DNA of 12,103 nt from Saprospiraceae bacterium (GTDB lineage Bacteria > Bacteroidota > Bacteroidia > Chitinophagales > Saprospiraceae), in assembly GCA_027031145.1 (NCBI GenBank), contig JALVEG010000233.1, positions 1 to 12,103 on the forward strand, written 5' to 3'. Both the position numbers and the translations under genes were made by a program. The notes beneath the pieces were generated by a model. That model did no database searches. It saw only the letters and a program-made list of their open reading frames with translations, and was not told where the DNA came from. Of the stretch, positions 1 to 5,714 are shown piece by piece; position 1 is the stretch's first letter, and each line of letters starts with the position of its first letter.

Positions 1-910
1 CAGAAATTATTTGGCAGATTATCTGACCAATCAGGGATTTTTTGAAGCTATGAGTTTATCGCTTTCCGAATCTGAAAAGTATGTTAAATTGCTGGGTTAT
101 GATGAAAAAGAGTTGGTGTTTATAAATAACACTTCAAATGTTAACTTGAATATCATGCGACCTGAAATGTTACTCTCAGGATTGGAAAACATCAAATTTA
201 ATCAAAACAGACAAAACAAAGACCTCAATATTTATGAATTCGGAAGATCATATCATTTTAAAAATGAAGAAATTGAGGAAAAAGAGTATTTATCTCTGTA
301 TATGACAGGAAAAAAATATGATGAATCATGGAATTCAGATAGCAATAAAAATGTTGATTTTTATACTCTTAAAGCACATGTGAATAATATTTTGACCAAG
401 ATGAATATATCATCTTACCAACTTTCACCCATTGAAGAAGACAGTAGATTTGATTATGGTCTTATTGTCCATAAAGGAAATAATGTTATAGCTAAATACG
501 GTAAAGTAAATTCAATAATGCTTAAAAATACTGATATTAAATCAGATACATATTATGGAGAATTTGAATTTGAAAATCTTATCCGTTTCAGTAATACCAA
601 AATGCATGTTGAAGAGATAAGTAAATTTCCTGTAAGTCGCAGGGATGTTGCTATGATTATTGACAAGAAAATCAAATTTTCCGATATTGAAAAATTAGCT
701 TCCAAAGCGATCAAAAAGATACTTAAATCAGTAAATCTCTTTGATATTTACAGCAATGACGAACAGTTGGGAGAAGGAAAAGTAAGCTATGCAGTTTCCT
801 TGCTCTTTGAAGATAAAACAAAAACACTTAATGATAAAGTGATAGACAAAGGATTTAAGAAATTTATCTACCTTTTGGAGCAGGAATTAGGAGCAAAAGT
901 CAGAAAGTGA
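1..910 (+). CDS. pheT: Phenylalanine--tRNA ligase beta subunit, 3' part
   Basis: This is the C-terminal ~302 residues of the PheRS beta subunit, which with PheS charges tRNA-Phe in the cytoplasm. The frame is open back to base 2, so the gene starts outside the window and the TTG at 11 is an internal Leu codon. The first ~200 residues match the catalytic-like core module of PheT: a YLADYLTNQGFFEAM stretch (family pattern: LvgqGfyE), then NNTSNVNLNIMRPEMLLSGL (family pattern: NPlS...lR.sLlpgLL) and a YEFG motif. The last ~95 residues are the FDX-ACB (anticodon-binding) domain, starting near ISKFPVSRRDVAMIID and ending LLEQELGAKVRK, the usual end of the protein. The missing part would hold the tRNA-binding, B3/B4 and B5 domains. 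No obvious rho-independent terminator follows. Identification is firm; only the 5' extent is unknown. Confidence 0.95.
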   Translation, partial: RNYLADYLTNQGFFEAMSLSLSESEKYVKLLGYDEKELVFINNTSNVNLNIMRPEMLLSGLENIKFNQNRQNKDLNIYEFGRSYHFKNEEIEEKEYLSLYMTGKKYDESWNSDSNKNVDFYTLKAHVNNILTKMNISSYQLSPIEEDSRFDYGLIVHKGNNVIAKYGKVNSIMLKNTDIKSDTYYGEFEFENLIRFSNTKMHVEEISKFPVSRRDVAMIIDKKIKFSDIEKLASKAIKKILKSVNLFDIYSNDEQLGEGKVSYAVSLLFEDKTKTLNDKVIDKGFKKFIYLLEQELGAKVRK

Positions 911-1005
911 TATTTAATAAAAATGAAATCTTTCAGGTAAAATTTTTATTATTAGTCCATTGTAAAGTTATTAGGAAGTAGATTTGGAGGGATTAGAATT
1001 CCATT

Positions 1006-1090
1006 GGGGCGATCCCGCTGTACAGCAGGATGGTAATAATAAGAGTTCTGAAATCATTGAAAGCCCCGTTAGGGGCGACATTATGGTAGT
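1006..1090. repeat. Two REP-like palindromes with similar flanks
   Basis: The first is a 20-nt palindrome at 1012-1031 with one mismatched pair (ATCCCGCTGT/ACAGCAGGAT). The second is a GCCCC-GTTA-GGGGC hairpin at 1063-1076. Both are accompanied by GGGGCGA (1006-1012 and 1072-1078) and by a TGGTA motif soon after the palindrome (from 1031 and from 1084), which suggests two units of one family. The motif GCCCCGTTAGGGGCGACAT resembles dispersed intergenic repeats I have seen in Bacteroidota genomes; that is recollection, not a search. No coding potential is visible. Confidence 0.6.
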
Positions 1091-1120
1091 AGTGTAGTGT
1101 TAATTAGAATGAAAATAATT

Positions 1121-1262
1121 GTTTTGGCGTTATTTTTGCAAAAGGCAAAAATCATGACAAAACAATGTCTGATAAATGATTTTAGATAAAAAATAGACAT
1201 GATTCGGGATTAAGCCGAAAAGTTGTGGGTTAGCATCTATTCATAATTTGGGTAGCTGCTAA
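1121..1262. repeat. Chain of short hairpins
   Basis: Consecutive inverted repeats: 1121-1139 with 1145-1163 (16 of 19 positions complementary, 5-nt loop), ATGTCT/AGACAT at 1165-1170 and 1195-1200, TTCGG/CCGAA at 1203-1207 and 1215-1219, and TTAGCA/TGCTAA at 1230-1235 and 1257-1262. The chain leads directly into the larger palindrome at 1263. With the surrounding repeats it fills the gene-free stretch 911-1538. I see no convincing reading frame in that stretch, and nothing recognisable in 911-1005 or 1441-1538. It may be part of one composite dispersed repeat or a structured RNA; sequence alone does not decide. Confidence 0.5.
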
Positions 1263-1432
1263 AAGGCCTTATTCATTTTAGTGTAGAAAGTGATAAAAAT
1301 ACGTTAAAAACGAATTACTGTTTGAGCTCTGACAAAGTCGAGCGAGTTTAATTAGTTTAGTATTTTTATTGCTTTTGGAGCGTTAAGAAATGAATACAGC
1401 CTTGATTTTTTTGTTTCGTTTTTTCATCAAGG
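1263..1432. repeat. Long imperfect palindrome (MITE-like) plus T-rich hairpin
   Basis: The outer arms 1263-1278 and 1388-1403 match at 14 of 16 positions as inverted repeats (AAGGCCTTATTCATTT against AAATGAATACAGCCTT). A middle pair, 1292-1302 with 1360-1370, matches at 10 of 11. The apex is GCTC-t-GAC / AAA / GTC-GAGC at 1326-1343. The whole could fold as one ~140-nt cruciform. It abuts a second hairpin, CCTTGAT (1400-1406) with ATCAAGG (1426-1432), whose loop is T-rich. There is no transposase gene, so if mobile it would be non-autonomous. I recall similar sequence recurring between Bacteroidota genes, but cannot verify this here. Confidence 0.6.
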
Positions 1433-1538
1433 AAAAAATGAAAATTCAAGATATAATATATTTATATCTGGGAATATTTAATTGCATTTACCAAAGTTGT
1501 AAAAAATATACCGGTTTAAAAATTAAAAATTCACAAAA

Positions 1539-3395
1539 ATGAAATACATACTACTCATCCTTTTTGTTTTTAACGTTAAAATTTCATACTCTCAAGCCCT
1601 TACCTCACAGGATTATACCAAAAAGGAAATTTATATTACCATGAGAGATGGAATAAGATTATTTACTTCTATCTATTCTCCGAAAGATACAACTATCGAT
1701 TATCCTGCATTGGTCACAAGGACAACCTATAGTTGTGAGCCTTATGGTGAAAATAATATTCCTGATAATATTATGTATAATCCCGATCTTGTTGCAGAAG
1801 GATATATTTTTGTGTTTCAAGATGTGAGGGGTAGATGGATGAGTGAGGGTGTCTTTGAGAATACAAAACCTCCATATTCTTTGTGGGATAAAAATAGGAC
1901 AGATGAGGTTACAGATGCATGGGATACTTTTGAATGGTTGGCAAAAAACTTAAAACATTTTAATGGAAATATCGGTGTTTATGGGAATTCCTATCTTGGA
2001 TGGAGCACCTTAACCGCTGCTTCAGCCAATCATCCTGCGGTCAAATGTGCTTTGGCAATGTCGCCTGTTACTGATTTCTTCTTTGAGGATTTTACAAGAT
2101 ATGGGTTGGTAGCTATAAATTACGCTCCGGTTTGGAATGCTTTCGGAATACAAAAAGATTATCCGGCTTCCAAATCCTGGTATCATTTGAGCAATAAATT
2201 TATCCTTGATGCCAAAACTAATAAAACAGTAGATTATTACCGGTATTTTCTTGATCTTTTTACTTTGAAGGGCATAGAAAAGGATATGATTGATTCCAAT
2301 AATGTATTTTGGCAAAAATTAATGGAACATCCAAATTATGATGAATACAGACAAAAGCATAATTGGTTGAATTATATTAAGAATATTAAGACGCAGGTTA
2401 TGATAGCCGGAGGTTGGAATGATGAACAAAATCTTTATGGTATTTTGAAATCTTATAAAACACTGATATATGATAAATATAGCAATGTGAAGTTGGTTAT
2501 GGGCCCATGGGCTCATTCTCATCCCAAATCCAGGGATAGTCTTTATTATCTGGGCGATGTTTTTTACGGATATGATCTTGCTGAAAAATATCAAAAAGAA
2601 GTTCAGCTTCCTTATTTTGAATATTATCTTAAAGGAAAAGGGGATGAACCTGCATTTAAAATGAAGATCTTTGATACAGGATCGAAAAAATGGATTACGA
2701 CAAATAATAATCTTTATCATCAAGATGGTATAAAAATAAAATTTTATCTCGATGAATCGGGAAAACTTAGTCATATTAAGAGAGATAAAGCAGGGAGTAG
2801 AAGTTATGTTTCCGATCCTTTCAATCCGGTTCCATTCATTGAGGAAAGACAATTTTACTATATCGCTCCTAAATATTATATGACGGATGACCAGAGATAT
2901 GCAGGCAAAAGAAAAGATGTTTTGACCTATGTATCGGAACCATTGATCAGAGATATGACAGTGTTTGGTGCACCTAAAGCAAATATTGTGTTTTCAACTG
3001 ATCATACAGATGCAGATATTTATGTAAAAATAATAGATGAATATCCCCCGGACAGGACAGCTGAAAAAGAAGATAAGTCAGAAGTTAACTATAAAGGTTA
3101 TCAGCAGTTGGTAAGAATGGGATATATCAGGGGAAGATTTCGTAAAAGTTTTTCAGATCCGGTTCCTTTTGAACCCGGTAAATTGACAGAAGTAAAGGTA
3201 CCGATGTTGGATATTTTTCATACTTTCAAAAAAGGGCACAGGATTGTGGTACAGGTCCAAAGTTCGGACTTTCCCCTGTTTGATATAAATCCTCAAAATT
3301 ATATCGATAATGTTTATGATGCAGAAAAAAAGGATTTTGAAAAAGCTGTTCATTCGGTTTATGGAAATAGCTATATTGTTTTACCTCTAAAATAG
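1539..3395 (+). CDS. Secreted CocE/NonD family (S15-like) serine hydrolase
   Basis: A 618-residue exported alpha/beta hydrolase. Residues 1 to ~18 form a signal peptide (MKYILLILFVFNVKISYS, cleavage likely before Gln19). The hydrolase domain spans about 25-350. Ser151 in YGNSYLGW fits the family G-x-S-Y-x-G nucleophile, Asp295 in GGWNDEQNLYG the acid, and His326 in MGPWAHSH the base. DVRGRWMSEG (95-104) matches the conserved CocE DVRGRG-S-G segment. The C-terminal ~250 residues fit the jelly-roll domain of X-Pro dipeptidyl-peptidases and CocE esterases. Family members include X-Pro dipeptidyl-peptidases, alpha-amino-acid ester hydrolases, glutaryl-7-ACA acylases and cocaine esterase, so the substrate cannot be set from sequence. 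A role in periplasmic peptide or ester turnover is inference. The FKBP lipoprotein gene follows 54 nt downstream on the same strand and may be co-transcribed. The start is fixed by the signal peptide. Confidence 0.93.
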   Translation: MKYILLILFVFNVKISYSQALTSQDYTKKEIYITMRDGIRLFTSIYSPKDTTIDYPALVTRTTYSCEPYGENNIPDNIMYNPDLVAEGYIFVFQDVRGRWMSEGVFENTKPPYSLWDKNRTDEVTDAWDTFEWLAKNLKHFNGNIGVYGNSYLGWSTLTAASANHPAVKCALAMSPVTDFFFEDFTRYGLVAINYAPVWNAFGIQKDYPASKSWYHLSNKFILDAKTNKTVDYYRYFLDLFTLKGIEKDMIDSNNVFWQKLMEHPNYDEYRQKHNWLNYIKNIKTQVMIAGGWNDEQNLYGILKSYKTLIYDKYSNVKLVMGPWAHSHPKSRDSLYYLGDVFYGYDLAEKYQKEVQLPYFEYYLKGKGDEPAFKMKIFDTGSKKWITTNNNLYHQDGIKIKFYLDESGKLSHIKRDKAGSRSYVSDPFNPVPFIEERQFYYIAPKYYMTDDQRYAGKRKDVLTYVSEPLIRDMTVFGAPKANIVFSTDHTDADIYVKIIDEYPPDRTAEKEDKSEVNYKGYQQLVRMGYIRGRFRKSFSDPVPFEPGKLTEVKVPMLDIFHTFKKGHRIVVQVQSSDFPLFDINPQNYIDNVYDAEKKDFEKAVHSVYGNSYIVLPLK

Positions 3396-3449
3396 AAATT
3401 GTAAAATATTTCAATAATTTTAACTATTAATATTAAACATATAGAATTA

Positions 3450-3884
3450 ATGAAAAACATACTTTTACTTTTAATTATTGTATTCTCCATTGCTTCTTGC
3501 ACAAAGGACAATGAGATCACAATAGAAGAATATCTTGAACAACATGGACTGGTTGCTCAAAAACACAGCTCCGGTATTTATTATATAATTGAAAAAGAAG
3601 GAACCGGAGGACATCCTAATGTCAACAGTTTTGTCACGATGAATTACAAAGGTTATTTTTTAAATGACGAACAATTTGATTCATCTTATGACAGAGGAGA
3701 ACCACTGAAATATTACCTCAATGGATTGATACTTGGATGGCAAATAGGAGTTCCTTTGTTTAAAAAAGGTGGGAAGGGAAAATTATTTATTCCTCCTGAG
3801 TATGGATATGGCAGTAATCCTCCAACCGGTATTCCTAAAGATGCGACTCTGATTTTTGATATAGAATTGATAGATTTCAAATAA
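3450..3884 (+). CDS. FKBP-type peptidyl-prolyl cis-trans isomerase lipoprotein
   Basis: A 144-residue lipoprotein with signal MKNILLLLIIVFSIAS and lipobox Cys17, so it should be tethered on the periplasmic side of a membrane. Residues ~42-144 form one FKBP domain that catalyses proline cis-trans isomerisation. Expected active-site residues are present: Tyr66 in VTMNYKGY, Phe76-Asp77 in EQFDSSYD, Trp97 in LILGWQIG, Ile114 with IPPEYGYG (114-121), and the final strand ATLIFDIELIDF. The region between Cys17 and the domain is short (~25 residues), so this is a minimal lipid-anchored FKBP without the dimerisation helix domain of FkpA or Mip. It is probably a foldase for exported proteins (inference). 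The 273-nt region after it is extremely AT-rich, with no clear terminator. Confidence 0.93.
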   Translation: MKNILLLLIIVFSIASCTKDNEITIEEYLEQHGLVAQKHSSGIYYIIEKEGTGGHPNVNSFVTMNYKGYFLNDEQFDSSYDRGEPLKYYLNGLILGWQIGVPLFKKGGKGKLFIPPEYGYGSNPPTGIPKDATLIFDIELIDFK

Positions 3885-4099
3885 ATTTTACAATTTATAA
3901 ATATTATGGACTTTCTTTTTATACAGATTATAGATTTTTAATTTTTTTAACAAATCAAATTATTATAATTCTTAATGTGTAAATTTATTATTGATAGTGT
4001 TGTATATATTAAATTTATTTTTTATATAAAATATTAAAAAAAAACATTTCTTTTTACTGAATTATATGTTAAAAAAATATTTATTTTGTTAAAATAAAG

Positions 4100-4131
4100 T
4101 TTGGAAATTAAAAAAAAACATATTATATTTA
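4100..4131 (+). promoter_or_regulatory. Candidate Bacteroidota-type promoter for the CBS gene
   Basis: TTTG at 4100-4103 is followed after 20 nt by TATATTTA at 4124-4131. This matches the Bacteroidota -33/-7 consensus TTTG-N19-21-TAnnTTTG except for the last base. It would place the transcription start near 4136-4140, some 20 nt before the ATG. It lies at the end of a very A/T-rich stretch (3885-4157) that otherwise contains only homopolymer-rich sequence, including a 15-mer (ATT-A9-CAT core) repeated at 4033 and 4107. In such AT-rich DNA chance matches are common. Confidence 0.4.
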
Positions 4132-4157
4132 TAACTTAATATAAAACCTTTTGAATT

Positions 4158-4619
4158 ATGATGAATGAAAAAGTTAAAGTGATAATGACAAAAGATCCTA
4201 TCACTGTTGGCCCTAAAGATACTTTAGAAAAAGCAACCAAGATATTAAAGGACTATCGTATTGAACATTTGCCTGTAATTGATGAAAATAAGAAGTTACT
4301 TGGTATTATTTCCTTTTTTGACTTATGGGAATTGGATAAAAGTCATGATGAATATAAAAATATCAAAGTTGAAGATGTTATGACTAAAAGAGTAGCCAAA
4401 CTTAATCCGGGAGATAAAGTTGGTTCTGTTGCCGAGATATTTTTAGAAAATCTTTTTGAAGCGATTCCAATTGTCGATGACGAAAATACATTAGTCGGTA
4501 TTGTTACAATGCTTGATGTCGTTTGGTATGAATATAAGAAAGAATATCCACGTCATTATGGTGATTTTGTTCATTTCAAAGATTACCACATGGAAAATAT
4601 TAAAAATAAAGAGGATTGA
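4158..4619 (+). CDS. Two-CBS-domain protein
   Basis: A 153-residue soluble protein consisting almost entirely of a CBS pair (Bateman module), CBS1 at about 6-58 and CBS2 at about 72-124. Visible hallmarks are MTKDPITVGPKDTLEKA and EHLPVIDENKKLLGIIS with FDLWEL in the first, and VEDVMTKRVAKLNPGD and AIPIVDDENTLVGIVTMLDV in the second. CBS pairs usually bind adenosine nucleotides (AMP, ATP, SAM) and regulate a partner domain. No enzyme, channel or DNA-binding domain is fused here, so the ligand and partner are unknown. The charged ~30-residue tail (KKEYPRHYGDF...KNKED) is not part of the fold. Two adjacent ATG codons (4158, 4161) are possible starts. The gene has its own candidate promoter and terminator, so it is probably monocistronic. 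Confidence 0.9.
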   Translation: MMNEKVKVIMTKDPITVGPKDTLEKATKILKDYRIEHLPVIDENKKLLGIISFFDLWELDKSHDEYKNIKVEDVMTKRVAKLNPGDKVGSVAEIFLENLFEAIPIVDDENTLVGIVTMLDVVWYEYKKEYPRHYGDFVHFKDYHMENIKNKED

Positions 4620-4643
4620 TTCATTTAAGAATTTCTTTTTCAT

Positions 4644-4680
4644 AAAAAAAGCTGTGTTTTATAAAATACAGCTTTTTTTT
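4644..4680 (+). terminator. Rho-independent terminator after the CBS gene
   Basis: GCTGTGTTTT (4651-4660) pairs with AAAATACAGC (4663-4672) around a 2-nt centre, with one G-T pair. An A7 run precedes it and a T8 run follows. It begins 24 nt after the CBS stop codon. Because the A-run mirrors the T-run it could also stop transcription arriving on the minus strand from the lepB operon. Confidence 0.85.
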
Positions 4681-4701
4681 ATACCTATGAATTTAAAAAT
4701 G

Positions 4702-4724
4702 TATTATTGAAAATATACCTGACT
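4702..4724. repeat. 23-bp exact direct repeat, left copy
   Basis: This stretch is identical to 5213-5235 (begins TATTATTGAAAA, ends TACCTGACT). On the minus strand it reads SQVYFQ-stop, the last residues of the membrane protein gene that ends at 5215. The identity stops at both edges: the bases just outside differ between the copies. It may be a target duplication, an attachment-site-like relic, or the trace of an old rearrangement. Confidence 0.85.
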
Positions 4725-4895
4725 CACCTGTTTTTATCATTTTGACACCTAAAATTAAACTTTTTTCATCATAACGTATTAATTTTAATATCATCTTTAT
4801 TGAAGTTAAAAAAGCGAGGAAAACAGGAAAAAACACAGGAATAACACTTTCTTTAGCACACAAATTGAAATTTAACCAAAAAATGAAATACATCA

Positions 4896-4940
4896 GCACC
4901 CATCCCCGGCCCTTCCCTCGCAAAGGGAAGGGAGAAGTGG
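4896..4940 (+). repeat. GC-rich REP-like hairpin, left unit of an inverted pair
   Basis: CCCTTCCCT (4910-4918) pairs perfectly with AGGGAAGGG (4924-4932) around the loop CGCAA. The flank CACCCATCCCCGG is far more GC-rich than its surroundings. It resembles the reverse complement of the unit at 5031-5071, giving the head-to-head arrangement of REP doublets (REPINs). The gene-free region 4620-5214 holds this pair, the terminator and the direct repeat; no credible gene is visible in it. Confidence 0.6.
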
Positions 4941-5030
4941 ATGAACTTAATCATTAGAAAAAGCTAAATTTGGTTTATATTGTCATAAGCAGATTTGTTT
5001 TTTAAAGGATAAAAGTGGTGCTTTTGCGGG

Positions 5031-5071
5031 TTGCAGCTTCCTCCCTTGTAAGGGAGGATTGAGGTGGGTTC
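5031..5071 (-). repeat. GC-rich REP-like hairpin, right unit of an inverted pair
   Basis: TCCTCCCTT (5039-5047) pairs perfectly with AAGGGAGGA (5050-5058) around GT. The flank ATTGAGGTGGGTTC (5058-5071) read on the minus strand begins AACCCACC, similar to CACCCATCC beside the left unit. I recall the form CTCCCTTGTAAGGGAGGATTGAGGTGGG as a widespread bacterial intergenic repeat, but this has not been checked. Confidence 0.6.
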
Positions 5072-5212
5072 TATAAAAAAAATACCTATAATATTTGTAT
5101 GCAAAGGAAAGGGCTTAGTTATAGCTACGGCGAGTATTTTTAACGAAAATATTGGAAAATTAAAATTGAATATATTTGTCATTTTAGAGTTTATTTGGTA
5201 AACCATCAATTT

Positions 5213-5235
5213 TATTATTGAAAATATACCTGACT
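5213..5235. repeat. 23-bp exact direct repeat, right copy
   Basis: Identical to 4702-4724, 511 bp away measured start to start. This copy covers the final six codons and stop of the minus-strand membrane protein gene (SQVYFQ-stop, ending at 5215), so it is the functional one and the left copy is probably the duplicate. The segment between the copies is 488 bp. Confidence 0.85.
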
Positions 5236-5706
5236 AAGAGCAAAATATATTATCATAATCGCAGAATATATACTACTTGCAATAAACCTCCAATCCAAAG
5301 CGATAACATTTTGAATAATATAATTCCCGATCAATGACATTGGAATATTTATAAGATATGAAAGCGATGCTGTTTGCAGCAGATGCAAATTGATGAGATC
5401 AAACTGACCTGTAAAAATATCTATAAATGCAAAATGCCGGAACAACCATATCGGATTGAAGAATATCACAACAGCTACAGCTTTTATTATTTTACGTTTA
5501 AAGCTGGTAAAATGTATTTTTGTATAATTTTCCAACCAGGCAAAAAATGTTGGTATTTCTACTGCATATAATGTAGAGCCAATTGCAAATAAACCAAAAA
5601 ATCTCAGCCATGAAAATCCTCCTGTCAAATAAGCAGCAAATCCATCACTGACAGCAAGGATAATACCGCCCCACAAAATATCTTTTTTATTGAAAATTAA
5701 TTTCAA
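5215..5706 (-). CDS. Multi-pass membrane protein of unknown function downstream of lepB
   Basis: A 163-residue hydrophobic protein I do not recognise. Probable membrane segments lie at about 10-29, 33-58, 72-98, 113-135 and 139-161, so four or five passes. Notable polar or aromatic elements are FFNPIWLFRHFAF (82-94), EIPTFFAWLENY (50-61) and DWRF (138-141). No catalytic motif is apparent. No ATG occurs in frame until residue 123. The TTG at 5706 is the best start, since an AGG lies 7 nt upstream and an in-frame TAA closes the frame just before. It begins 8 nt after the lepB stop on the same strand, so the two are very likely co-transcribed. That suggests an envelope role, possibly tied to signal peptidase (inference). 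Its last codons lie in a 23-bp repeat duplicated at 4702-4724. Confidence 0.8.
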   Translation of the reverse strand: MKLIFNKKDILWGGIILAVSDGFAAYLTGGFSWLRFFGLFAIGSTLYAVEIPTFFAWLENYTKIHFTSFKRKIIKAVAVVIFFNPIWLFRHFAFIDIFTGQFDLINLHLLQTASLSYLINIPMSLIGNYIIQNVIALDWRFIASSIYSAIMIIYFALSQVYFQ

Positions 5707-5714
5707 AATAATAC

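Noticed and set aside
11..13. TTG as a start codon of a 299-residue protein
   Set aside because: The frame continues open to the window edge and matches the interior of PheT, so this is an internal Leu codon.
911..1538. tRNA, small RNA gene or CRISPR array in the large gap
   Set aside because: There is no cloverleaf with T-loop GTTCRANNC sequence and no regularly spaced direct repeats. The palindromes differ from each other in sequence and spacing.
4033..4121. 15-mer with an A9 core repeated twice, 74 bp apart
   Set aside because: In such A-rich DNA this is plausible by chance, and no further copy or structure supports a functional repeat.
1539..4619. The hydrolase, FKBP and CBS genes as one novel system
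   Set aside because: The first two may share a transcript, but the CBS gene has its own promoter and terminator and nothing links their functions.
4501..4710. 69-codon plus-strand frame overlapping the end of the CBS gene
   Set aside because: It overlaps the conserved second CBS domain in another frame and reads through the terminator hairpin.
4693..4923. 76-codon open frame on the minus strand
   Set aside because: It begins inside the GC-rich hairpin, ends in the duplicated repeat in a different frame from the membrane protein, and resembles no protein I know. It looks like a chance frame across repeat DNA.
4964..5209. 81-codon open frame on the minus strand
   Set aside because: It runs through the right REP-like hairpin, has low-complexity composition, and sits in repeat-derived sequence with no start signal or family resemblance.
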